This document shows positions 48,801-56,274 of a stretch of 64,000 nt of DNA, piece after piece. Position numbers and translations under genes: made by a program. This DNA is from a virus. The stretch is taken from positions 62,001 to 126,000 of the IMG/VR virus record IMGVR_UViG_3300027857_000001; one strand, 5' to 3'. The notes under the pieces were generated by a model. That model worked only from the letters and a program-made list of their open reading frames with translations, made no database searches and was not told the DNA's origin. Each line of letters starts with the position of its first letter. The first letter of the stretch is position 1.

Positions 48801-49565
48801 CTGGGCGGCGGGACGGCAGGTCTGTACCGGGACCTGAGCGACCGGACGCACGCAGGCAGCCCGGACAGCGCCGATGACGCGGCATGGCCAGGAACCCGCG
48901 GCATCCCGCCGGGGCGCGATGCGTCGTGGCCGCTGCAGGGCTACATGGGCGGCTACTGGCCGCAGGGCGGCCACGGGACAGGGCAGTCACCGGGAACCAG
49001 TGCAGGCAGCGCAGACCGGGGCAGGGCACCCGGAGCGCACGGCAAGGCCGCATCCGGGTACGACCTGAGCCGGCGATCCGGGATGATCTCCCTCGACCTC
49101 CCGGCGGGACTCGTCAGGCCAGTGCCCGGCGGAGTCAGTGATCATCACGTCACGATCTGCTACCTAGGCAACGACGTGACAGATGAGCAGTTCGCGCTGG
49201 CCTGCCTCCGCGCCTCCGCCGCTGCCGCGCTCATGCCGGGCCCGCTGTGCGGTGTCATCTCCGGCCGCGGGACCTTCGAGCCGTCCGCCAGCAGCGACGG
49301 GAAGGTACCGGTGTGGGCCGGGGTGATGCTGCCCGGCGCGGAGATCCTGCGGGAAGCACTCGCGGACCTGTCCGCCAGCGAGTTCAGCCGGTGGCTCCCG
49401 CACGTGACGCTGGCCTACCTGGACCCGGCGGACCCGCTGCCGGACCCGGTGACTCCTGTCCCGGTGACGTTCACGCACATCAGCGTGCACCGCGGTGGCG
49501 ACGTGGAACGGTTCGAGCTGGGCGTGCCGCTGACGCAGCGCGCCCTGGCCGGAGCCGCAGCATGA
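45801..49565 (+). CDS. portal-MuF-2H phosphoesterase fusion
   Basis: 1254 residues in one frame. Residues 1-560: phage portal (YSVARTCIERRKAAIVGMDW; SPYGFSMVEMALLVIMTGLR; QVAMVFDVDPISLGLVPN). A Pro/Gly linker follows. About 630-910: MuF-like head protein, with the typical end WLPDGGSVCAACRANAEQGA and HPGCSCGVA. After another disordered linker, about 1105-1250 is a 2H phosphoesterase with both motifs, HVT at 1116-1118 and HVT at 1201-1203. Portal-MuF fusions are known, but the added LigT/AKAP7-like domain is unusual. It would hydrolyse cyclic or 2'-5' phosphodiesters, for example RNA ends, ADP-ribose phosphates or defence signals. Very likely part of the virion. Confidence 0.8.
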   Translation: MASPQAILRAAKAVPGARPTPPPQGANIGIGRISPLAWDLSEDAGYARAYAPFMPRPARTFTSGAFGPFSPILPVPVDEPPPGGQLPDPRRFDYPVGWNLPTIPGQDGFRMASFAVLDTVSRLYSVARTCIERRKAAIVGMDWDIVPTREASKAYQGSHSAMRDFGKRRAKAVAFFNQPDRDFDDFGGFLSALLEQVFVNDAMSLLLKPVRGRGLRKGVLGSDLDCLGLVDGSTIRPLLSLSGGRPRPPAPAWQQFLKGVPRSDISAMLSGQDIEDAGLTAYAGPAFRTDQMIYRPVVPRVNSPYGFSMVEMALLVIMTGLRKQAYQAQYYDEGTVPAVYLSPGDTSITPSQIRELQDALNGFAGDPAWHHKIIVTPPGTTIHPMRPSQLADQFDEVIMSQVAMVFDVDPISLGLVPNVSSTVSPFAAREMAQASRTVHERTSTKPLLKYLCSIFNAILHRVLGQDDMKFTFAGMDEAADQAAVTDLLVKQVQNGIRSVDEAREELELTPWGLPETSGPVVFTQAGVMPFEWVPGMAVAQAEGASGPYSGETAPSTKPGGPHGDTRPLGVHHPPSSRPWTGSRDLQHIRPDRPPSRAPVPSGAGRTGHTPAHSAAEGHTAVSRQDGRAKAVRSELEALSRHLRKGRAVSTWEPRHLSGQVMAVIAEDLTKGLGADEVIRGAMTVALPRGEYERSDKPEGAAVPGHERRIAGAFEDAAAHAGRLVAQARSGELALPVPELAAKILSVLRASLGPVLRGVHRDAWAAGKDEAASALRITSAGDEQEREAWIASQGRDWLEAVCRTAGPELTRLLAAPGPVTEDAVAAVLGAGQRPALIACTETARARNAAALSVMQHAGVQRKRWLPDGGSVCAACRANAEQGAIPLAAPFSSGDVAGPAHPGCSCGVAAGPRDAAKLARRAADLNGEVWWPQGSYPSGPAAGGGGRMVPAHDADGTEYLVPGGVPGMTAGGEPPRQDGDGPGPVTEDAPGTVSAGRGDVHTLGGGTAGLYRDLSDRTHAGSPDSADDAAWPGTRGIPPGRDASWPLQGYMGGYWPQGGHGTGQSPGTSAGSADRGRAPGAHGKAASGYDLSRRSGMISLDLPAGLVRPVPGGVSDHHVTICYLGNDVTDEQFALACLRASAAAALMPGPLCGVISGRGTFEPSASSDGKVPVWAGVMLPGAEILREALADLSASEFSRWLPHVTLAYLDPADPLPDPVTPVPVTFTHISVHRGGDVERFELGVPLTQRALAGAAA

Positions 49566-50629
49566 CCGGGCCGCTGGTCGCGATGACAGCCGCTGACCTG
49601 CACGCCCTCCAGGCCGGCGGCACCGTGTGCGGCCACGGCGCCGCCGCCATCGCCGGAGCCGCCCTGATGCTCGGCAAGAACGCCGCCGACTTCACGGATG
49701 CCACGCCGGTTGACGCGGAGCACGTGTATCTCCAGCTCGCCGCCAACTTCCCCGCCTCCGCGATCCAGTGGGTCAGGCGGGCGACATGGGCCGGGCCCGT
49801 CTGGGTTCCGTGGGGCCGGATCGACACCGACGATGAGGAGAAGTGGGCGGCCAGCCACGAGCCGGGACGTGTCGCGGAGTTCGCCCGGCAGATCAAGGAC
49901 CACTCCGGGCACGTCGCGCCGTCAGTGCTGGTACAGGAACCGGACGGCGGCAGGGCGTTCATAGTTGACGGCCACCACCGTGCCCTCGCCCGGCGCAGGC
50001 TCGGGCAGCGCGTCCTCGCCTACCTGGGCACGATCAGCCCTCGGGACCGGATGGCGGCGCTGGAAACCCACTCCTGCCAGATCCACCACGGCACCGACCC
50101 GGCGAACAAGCTGGCCCAGCCGGGGGGCACGGACAGCGGCATCCGGTCGGCGGGGCTGGCGGTCCGGGCAGCCGGCACCGGAAGGGTCCTGATGCAGCAG
50201 CGCGCCGTAAACGGCGGTGACGACCCCGCGGACGGCTTCTGGGAGATACCCGGCGGCCGGCTGAACAGCGGGGAAGACCCGCTGGATGCCGCGCGCAGGG
50301 AATGGGCCGAGGAAACCGGGCTCGAGGTCCCCGCGGGAACCCTCACCGGCATCTGGGACAGCTCAGACGGCTCCTACCGGGGATTCGTGCACACGATCCC
50401 GTCCGAGGACGTGCTCGACCTCAGCAGCCGGCCGGCGGCCGGCGAAGGCGACTTCGGCGCGGTGCTCGCATGGTGGGACCCCGGGCAGATCAAGGGCAAC
50501 CCGGCTGTCCGCGAGGAGCTGGCACACGACCACAAGCGGGTGCGGCGGGCGCTGAAGTCGGCGCAGACGCCAGTGCTGGAGGTCACGCCGGCCCGCATCG
50601 TAGCCGCCGGGTGGCCGCGCCGCTGGTAA
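49562..50629 (+). CDS. ParB-like domain fused to Nudix hydrolase
   Basis: 355 residues (ATGA overlap with the portal fusion). Residues 40-155 resemble a ParB/sulfiredoxin-like domain (SVLVQEPDGGRAFIVDGHHR). From 200 on is a Nudix hydrolase with an exact Nudix box (G232-x5-E238-x7-R246-E247-x2-E250-E251-x-G253). Nudix enzymes cleave nucleoside diphosphates linked to another group. ParB-like domains bind or hydrolyse nucleotides such as CTP. Together with the adjacent 2H domain it suggests nucleotide processing linked to the head. Confidence 0.8.
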   Translation: MTGPLVAMTAADLHALQAGGTVCGHGAAAIAGAALMLGKNAADFTDATPVDAEHVYLQLAANFPASAIQWVRRATWAGPVWVPWGRIDTDDEEKWAASHEPGRVAEFARQIKDHSGHVAPSVLVQEPDGGRAFIVDGHHRALARRRLGQRVLAYLGTISPRDRMAALETHSCQIHHGTDPANKLAQPGGTDSGIRSAGLAVRAAGTGRVLMQQRAVNGGDDPADGFWEIPGGRLNSGEDPLDAARREWAEETGLEVPAGTLTGIWDSSDGSYRGFVHTIPSEDVLDLSSRPAAGEGDFGAVLAWWDPGQIKGNPAVREELAHDHKRVRRALKSAQTPVLEVTPARIVAAGWPRRW

Positions 50630-50687
50630 GGGCAGGAGACAGGGTTTCGCAGCAGAAGGCGGCTGCGCTCACCTGCCGCCACCATCA

Positions 50688-51137
50688 TCATCCTTGCTGA
50701 ACCCGTAAAGCGAGCCAGACTTCGCCCTTGTGGTGCTCGCAACCGCAGCCATGGTCGCAGGTCCGCCACCAGGCCCAGCCGAAGTGCTCTTGCACGGAAC
50801 TGTAGCGCTCCCACTGGTAGCACTCCGGGCACTCGCCCGGGTCGGGTGGCCCCGCAGCAGTGCCGTCCCGGTCGGCGAGACGCCCGAACCACCGCCAGGC
50901 CGAGCCGCAGCGCGGGCACGGAACAGGATCATCGAACTTGCCCCAGCCGGGCGGGTCAGGCAGTCCGCAGGACGTGCACCAGCTCCGGGCGGTGTCGGGT
51001 TCTCCAGCGGGCAGCTCACCGCGAAGCTCGCACGGTACCGGCTCAGGCTCGTACGGGGCCAGCTCATCACCAGGTGATGATCGTGCCGCCTGCCGCGCCT
51101 TCGCTCGTGCCGCCATCCGGTCTTCCCAGGTGCTCAC
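50688..51137 (-). CDS. zinc-ribbon protein, lone minus-strand gene
   Basis: 149 residues from GTG 51137. Three Cys pairs (CTSCGLPDPPGWGKF; CPRCGSAW; CPECYQWE) and a C-terminal CDHGCGCEHHKGEVWLALRV. It is the only minus gene between 45.8 and 53.1 kb, a typical moron position. Confidence 0.6.
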   Translation of the reverse strand: MSTWEDRMAARAKARQAARSSPGDELAPYEPEPVPCELRGELPAGEPDTARSWCTSCGLPDPPGWGKFDDPVPCPRCGSAWRWFGRLADRDGTAAGPPDPGECPECYQWERYSSVQEHFGWAWWRTCDHGCGCEHHKGEVWLALRVQQG

Positions 51138-51167
51138 GTGCTCCAGCGTAGGACGGTGACCTGGCTG

Positions 51168-51503
51168 ATGGCAGCATCCGACCTGCGCACAGACCTTCCT
51201 GGCACTGTCCGCGCCGGGTGGCAGTGCCCTGCGTGCGGGACGGTCTACTCGCCGGATGTGGCCGCGTGCTCGTGCTCGGCGGTGAAGCCGTCGCTTGCGG
51301 AGCGCATCAGATGGGGCAACTCCGGAGGCTCCTGCACGTGCACGTCGTTCGGGCTGGCGACGATCCGGTGCCCGCTCCATCAGGGTCCGCTGCCGGCCGC
51401 GACGACCCCGGCGTGCACCTGCCCGCAGGTATGGCACGGCATCACCCCGCCGCCTGCCTGCCCGGTTCACGGCCAGACCGGGATGATGCGGGTGACCTGC
51501 TGA
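51168..51503 (+). CDS. Cys-rich hypothetical protein
   Basis: 111 residues from ATG 51168 (GTG 51156 possible). WQCPACGTVYSPDVAACSCS, CTCTSFG, CPLH and CTCPQVWHG indicate several zinc sites. The stop overlaps the next ATG by one base. Confidence 0.6.
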   Translation: MAASDLRTDLPGTVRAGWQCPACGTVYSPDVAACSCSAVKPSLAERIRWGNSGGSCTCTSFGLATIRCPLHQGPLPAATTPACTCPQVWHGITPPPACPVHGQTGMMRVTC

Positions 51504-52213
51504 TGGCCGAGATCCGCGTTCATGAGCTGCGCGTGGCCGAGCAGGGCCGCTGGCAGTTCCGTGACTCGGCCCTGACCTGGTGCCCGGTGAAGCGCTACGG
51601 ATTCACCTCCACGTTCGACCCGTTCCCTGCCTACGCGCACGACCGGGCTGCCACCGAGGCTGCCGCCGCGCACGTCCAGGGGTGCTGGCCGCCGTTGTGG
51701 GACGTGGACTGCTACCTGGCCGACCGGGAGGAGAACTCCCGGTCTAACGGGCACTCGAACGTCCACGAGGGCCACTATGAGGGCGGCGAGTGGGTGAAGT
51801 TCCCCGCCGGGATGATCATGCTCGGCGGCAAGCGCGTCCCGCCCCATCCGGCGATGACCCGGTACCTGGTCGGCCACGAGTACGGGCACAACGTCGCCTA
51901 CATGCTCAACTCGCTGCGCGACGGCGTGAAGCACATCGCCAGCACCGATGACCTTGAGCGCGAGTACGCGCAGGTCCGCGGGCTGCCGGATGGCAGTGTC
52001 CATCACGGCGAGGGCGGGAACTGGCACGACTCGGCGTGCGAGATCATGGCCTGCGACTTCCGGATCCTGGTGTGCCAGGTGGAGACGGAGTTCTGGCCGC
52101 ACCCCGGAATTCCCAGGCCGGAGGATGCCGGCGGTGTCGCTGGCTGGTGGCGCGCGGCAAGCGCCCGGCTTGACGAGGCACGCTCTGCCGCACTCACCGG
52201 ACGGGCTTCCTGA
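51503..52213 (+). CDS. putative HExxH zinc metallopeptidase
   Basis: 236 residues. HEYGH at 125-129 (LVGHEYGHNVAYML) is a zincin active site, and Glu180 in CEI MACDFRIL is a candidate third ligand 51 residues on, as in gluzincin-like or ImmA-like folds. No signal peptide. The gene lies between portal and capsid genes, so the enzyme could act on virion or host proteins. A structural, inactive use is also possible. Confidence 0.65.
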   Translation: MAEIRVHELRVAEQGRWQFRDSALTWCPVKRYGFTSTFDPFPAYAHDRAATEAAAAHVQGCWPPLWDVDCYLADREENSRSNGHSNVHEGHYEGGEWVKFPAGMIMLGGKRVPPHPAMTRYLVGHEYGHNVAYMLNSLRDGVKHIASTDDLEREYAQVRGLPDGSVHHGEGGNWHDSACEIMACDFRILVCQVETEFWPHPGIPRPEDAGGVAGWWRAASARLDEARSAALTGRAS

Positions 52214-52536
52214 TGGCGACCGCGAAACGCCACCGCAAGCGGAAACGGCACGGCAGGCGCACCGTCAAGGCTGTCTACACACCGCTGCCGGAGTACCGCA
52301 GCAGGGGAAGCACGGAGGCCGCGCTCCTGCTGTCGGCCGTCGCGGATGCGCTGAACGCCTGCGAGAAGGCAGGCATCCTGGTCCAGCTCGCGCACGGCGC
52401 GACAATCACCGACCAGGGGTACGTGCTAGCCCCGTTCGACGAAGACCCGGGGCACGTGGGGCAGCGGTGGGTGGCACGTACCAGGATGCTGACCGAGTTC
52501 CCCGGGGCGCAGGACTGCGGAGAGACAGGAGACTGA
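52213..52536 (+). CDS. hypothetical basic protein
   Basis: 107 residues (TGATG overlap). Basic N-terminus (KRHRKRKRHGRRTVKAVY), then an alpha/beta region (AALLLSAVADALNACEKAGI). Probably binds nucleic acid. No family known. Confidence 0.55.
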   Translation: MATAKRHRKRKRHGRRTVKAVYTPLPEYRSRGSTEAALLLSAVADALNACEKAGILVQLAHGATITDQGYVLAPFDEDPGHVGQRWVARTRMLTEFPGAQDCGETGD

Positions 52537-52830
52537 GTGGGATCAGCCAGGCGTGAGCGGATGACATTCGAGTTCGAGGGAACGCCGCCGCATACGGGGG
52601 TGCCGCTCGTCAACGGGCACCGGGTGTGCTCGGCGGAGGCGATCGACGTCCACATCGGTGCCTTGGACGTGCCGCGTGTCACGCTGAGGCTGCTCGCTGC
52701 CGACTCGCTGAAGCTACGGCTGGACAGCGCGGCCGTTGAAGTCGCGGGTGAGACCCGCGAGGCGCTGATTTCACTGGGCTGGACGCCGCCCGCTTGCGAG
52801 CAGCCGTCCGGCAGCGGAGAGGAACCCTGA
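52537..52830 (+). CDS. beta-rich hypothetical protein
   Basis: 97 residues from GTG 52537, directly after the previous stop. EAIDVHIGALDVPRVTLRLL, SLKLRLDSAAVEVAGETREA and LGWTPP are recurrent in a small actinophage family of unknown function. Confidence 0.65.
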   Translation: MGSARRERMTFEFEGTPPHTGVPLVNGHRVCSAEAIDVHIGALDVPRVTLRLLAADSLKLRLDSAAVEVAGETREALISLGWTPPACEQPSGSGEEP

Positions 52831-52962
52831 ATGGCCCGCGTCAAGGTCCACGCCGTCTGCATGCGACCGCTGGCCGAGTGCGACTGTCCTGATGACGATG
52901 AGACCGGTGCGGGGAGCCCTGCCTCGGACGGTGATGCCGGTGATGCGGACCGGGAATGGTAA
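52831..52962 (+). CDS. 43-residue acidic protein
   Basis: ATG 52831 follows GGAGAGGAA. KVHAVCMRPLAECDCPDDDE then an acidic Gly/Asp tail. No family recognised. Confidence 0.45.
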   Translation: MARVKVHAVCMRPLAECDCPDDDETGAGSPASDGDAGDADREW

Positions 52963-53190
52963 GCCGGGGTCACTCCTGGCACGGGTGTTACCGGTCGGGT
53001 AGCATCAGGTGCAGGTAGGAGCATTGGCTTCAGCGCCAGGCAGCTCAAGAGCCCGGTTCTCCGTTCTCCGCGAACTGCACAGCCCTCGCAAATCCGCGCC
53101 GGACATCCGCGTGCTGCAATGCGGACCTCGCTGTAGCTACCCGGGCGGCGCCCCGGCCAGGCCGATCCACCGGATATCCGCGTCGGCTGC

Positions 53191-53397
53191 TCAGCCGGGG
53201 AACATCCCGGCTGGGATGTCAATGGTCACATCCATGGCCGCGCCTCCCTGGACAACATCAGCGGCAACGAGGGTTCCCTCCATCGAACCGGAATCGCCTC
53301 GGACAGTAACTGACGCGCCGAGCTGACCGTCCAGGCATCTGGAAGCGAACAAGGTACCGCGTCCCGCCGGGATGCGAAGTGTCACTCTCTGGCTCAT
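53191..53397 (-). CDS. small beta-rich protein, minus strand
   Basis: 68 residues from ATG 53397: SQRVTLRIPAGRGTLFASRC and MDVTIDIPAG. Strand-heavy with plausible codon use. Divergent from the protease gene. The 228-bp gap on its left (52963-53190) holds no recognisable gene. Confidence 0.5.
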   Translation of the reverse strand: MSQRVTLRIPAGRGTLFASRCLDGQLGASVTVRGDSGSMEGTLVAADVVQGGAAMDVTIDIPAGMFPG

Positions 53398-53458
53398 TCC
53401 CCTTATTGTGGCACGCCCCCTCGGCGGTCACCTGCGCTCATGCCTGAGGAGGCTGCCC

Positions 53459-56215
53459 GTGGCCGCGACCCTCACCGCCGATCAGGAGCTGGCGTACTAC
53501 TCGTTCCCGATCGACAAGTCGAAGACCGAGGAGACCGCTGAGATCAACCCGGCGGACGGCACCCCGGACCTGGTGGTGTGGGGCAAGGCCTCCGACGGGA
53601 GCCTCGACGGGGACCTGCAGGTGGTTGACCCCGAGTTCAGTGCGACGGCGATCCGGGACTGGTTCGACACCGGCGCCAACGTGCGCGTGCAGCACCAGGC
53701 CCAGCGTGATCCGGCCGGCAAGGGCATCCACATCGACGTGACACCTGACGGCACGTGGGTGAAGACCCGCGTCTCGGAACCAGTCGCCAAGCACCTGGTG
53801 CGCACTGGGGCGCTGAATGACTACAGCATCGGGATATCCCGCCCGGCGATCCTGCGCCGACACCCCGTCCTCGACCCTGAGGGCAAGGCGGTCAACGGGA
53901 TCATCACCGGCCGGAAGGACGGCCTCACCAGGATCAGCGAGATATCCCTGGTAGACAGAGGCTCGAACTACAATACGAAATTCGCCGTAGTGAAAGCGGC
54001 GGCGGACGGCAGCCCCGTGTACGTGGGCAAGGTCACCGGTCCAGGCAACATCGCCATCACGACCGCGTACGACGACGACCAGGACGGAACGGTGACCGTG
54101 GACATCCCGAAGACCGCCACAGTCACGTTCTCCCCGTCCGACCTCGCCAAGCTCCTCGCCCACCGTGAGGAAGCCGAGCGCCGGCAGGCCGACGCGGCGA
54201 CAGTGAAGCGGGACTTCGACCGGAACGTCGGCGGAGGCACTGACCGGGACAAGCTCAAGGCGTCCGACTTCGTATTCCCCGAGACCCGCGACTTCCCTGT
54301 CGTAACTCCAGGCGACGTCTCCGACGCGGTATCAAGCTGGGGGAGGTACAAGGGCAAGCGGTCATTCGATGACTTCAAGAGGCTCCTCACGCGCCTCGCC
54401 CGCCGCAAGGGCGCTGAGTTCGCGACGGAGCTGCCCGAGGCGTGGAAGTCCCGCAAGGAGAAGAAGGCGGACAAGACGGCCACAGCCCCGGCAGTGCAGG
54501 CAGGCGAGACCAGCAACCCCGCAGCAGGCCACACCGCAGTCACCATCAAGACAGGAACGGCCGCACAGCAGGGGGACGACGACGACAAGGATGATGTCCT
54601 CCACCACCAGGACGGGCAGGACGACGACCCCGACACCGAGGCGGACGACATGGACAAGACCGCCGTGCCGGACGCCGTGAAACCGCCGAAGCCAGGGAAG
54701 GCCACCTGCCCGTCGTGCAGCGCCCGGTGCAAGCCGTCGTGCCGGTTCTGCCCCCAGTGCGGCGCGTCCATGACCGCCGAGAAGGCGTCGAAGCCGGTCC
54801 CGGACCAGGCGGCAGGCGAGGAAGGCCGGATCGACCCGGCACCCCCGCACCGCGAGCCGGACGGCCCCGCCATGGAGTCGCTAGAGCAGGACGCGCACAT
54901 CGAGGACGGCGACGAGGCCGCCGAATACCGCGCGGCAGCCGCCCGCAAGGCCGCCGGCATACCGTACGACGCCGCGTGGATGCACGACCTGCTGTGCCCC
55001 GCCTACGACCCGGCGACCGCCCGCAAGTGCCACCCGCACGCCGGGCTGCCGCTGATCGACGAGGCGGCATGGCAGGCCAAGGCGCTGGAAGTCGCGGCGT
55101 CCGCGCCGCTCGAGCAGGCCCGCGAGGCGGCACTGCTGTGGCAGCACGCCCGCACAGTCAGGGCGCTGCCCGCCGACCTGGCCGGCGAGATCGCCGGGGA
55201 GGCACACAAGGCGTTCCGTGACGCCAACCCCGGCCCGGGACGCGCCCCGGTACCCGGCGAGATCCCCGCCGCCAGGTACGCGCGGCCGTACCTTACCGCC
55301 GGGCACGCCGCGCCGTCACCAGGCCACGACAGCCCGCACACCGCACCCGTCCAGCCAGGGCACATCTCGGCAGCGGACTTCCAGCGCGGGAACATCCAGG
55401 AAGGCCACGCCGCCGGCTCTCCCGGCAACCCGGCACAGCGGCCCGCACCGGTCCCCGCACCGGAAATCCCGGGCGTCCCGACGCGGGTCTACTACACGAA
55501 CGTGCAGCGGGACAACGCACGGCAGGCGATGACCGCCATGCATGACCACATCGCCCGCACCTTCCCCGACGTCTGCCCGATGGCGGCACCTGGGCAGATG
55601 GGCGAGCCAGGTGAGGGCGCACGGCCGGTACCCGCCGGAGCCGGCGGTCCCGTCCCGCACGATACCGCCGCCAAGCACGACGGCGAGCCGCACAGCACCG
55701 CCGCCGCCGACCGCGTCACCAGGCTCGAGCGCAGGCTCCGCAAGGCCCGCAAGGCCGCAGGCTACGACGTGACAGCAGCGAACATCCCCGGCGAGGCCGT
55801 GACCCTGAAAGCCGCCGCCGGCCCCGACCTCGTCAAGGCGGTATCCGACGCCGTTGCTGACCTTCACGCCGAGCTTGCCAGCACCCGGGAGCGGATCACG
55901 CAGCAGGGTGACCTCATCGCCGGGCAGGCGAAGATCCTGAAGAAGCAGGCGAAGGCGATCGACGTGATCGCATCCCAGCCCGACCCGGCCGTCACCGCCT
56001 ACCGCGGCGTCGCCCTGGCAGGCAGCCCTAAGGCTTCGGCCGCCCCGGCGGGGCAGCCGACGATGGCCCAGCGTGCGGAGCACGCCAAGGCCGCAGTGTT
56101 CAACGAGATGTACGAGCGGTGGCGCAGCGCAGCCGGCCCCGATGACCGGGAGAACGCCTACGCCGCCATGACCGAGCTGGCCGGCCTCAACTTCGGGAAT
56201 CCCATGAGCACCTAG
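53459..56215 (+). CDS. prohead protease fused to scaffold-like protein
   Basis: 918 residues from GTG 53459 (GAGGAGG 6 nt upstream). Residues 30-190 are an HK97-type prohead protease: LVVWGKASDGSLDG, QHQAQRD with His79, DYSIGIS with Ser123/Ser127, ISLVDRGSNYNTKF. The rest is long, acidic and low-complexity, with coiled-coil helices near the C-terminus (ELASTRERITQQGDLIAGQA), as in scaffolding proteins that the protease removes. A zinc-ribbon-like CPSCSARCKPSCRFCPQCG near 420 is unusual. Directly upstream of the capsid gene. Confidence 0.8.
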   Translation: MAATLTADQELAYYSFPIDKSKTEETAEINPADGTPDLVVWGKASDGSLDGDLQVVDPEFSATAIRDWFDTGANVRVQHQAQRDPAGKGIHIDVTPDGTWVKTRVSEPVAKHLVRTGALNDYSIGISRPAILRRHPVLDPEGKAVNGIITGRKDGLTRISEISLVDRGSNYNTKFAVVKAAADGSPVYVGKVTGPGNIAITTAYDDDQDGTVTVDIPKTATVTFSPSDLAKLLAHREEAERRQADAATVKRDFDRNVGGGTDRDKLKASDFVFPETRDFPVVTPGDVSDAVSSWGRYKGKRSFDDFKRLLTRLARRKGAEFATELPEAWKSRKEKKADKTATAPAVQAGETSNPAAGHTAVTIKTGTAAQQGDDDDKDDVLHHQDGQDDDPDTEADDMDKTAVPDAVKPPKPGKATCPSCSARCKPSCRFCPQCGASMTAEKASKPVPDQAAGEEGRIDPAPPHREPDGPAMESLEQDAHIEDGDEAAEYRAAAARKAAGIPYDAAWMHDLLCPAYDPATARKCHPHAGLPLIDEAAWQAKALEVAASAPLEQAREAALLWQHARTVRALPADLAGEIAGEAHKAFRDANPGPGRAPVPGEIPAARYARPYLTAGHAAPSPGHDSPHTAPVQPGHISAADFQRGNIQEGHAAGSPGNPAQRPAPVPAPEIPGVPTRVYYTNVQRDNARQAMTAMHDHIARTFPDVCPMAAPGQMGEPGEGARPVPAGAGGPVPHDTAAKHDGEPHSTAAADRVTRLERRLRKARKAAGYDVTAANIPGEAVTLKAAAGPDLVKAVSDAVADLHAELASTRERITQQGDLIAGQAKILKKQAKAIDVIASQPDPAVTAYRGVALAGSPKASAAPAGQPTMAQRAEHAKAAVFNEMYERWRSAAGPDDRENAYAAMTELAGLNFGNPMST

Positions 56216-56274
56216 ACAACGCGGTACCCACGCCGCCACCCGGCGGCCACATCACGGAAGGGAGGCAGCATTCA

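Noticed and set aside
47513-48904. 463-codon minus-strand ORF
   Set aside because: Ser/Pro/Ala-rich shadow of the MuF part of the portal fusion.
53010-53090. Possible tRNA-like fold in the 52963-53190 gap
   Set aside because: No T-loop GTTCRA sequence and no complete acceptor stem could be drawn.
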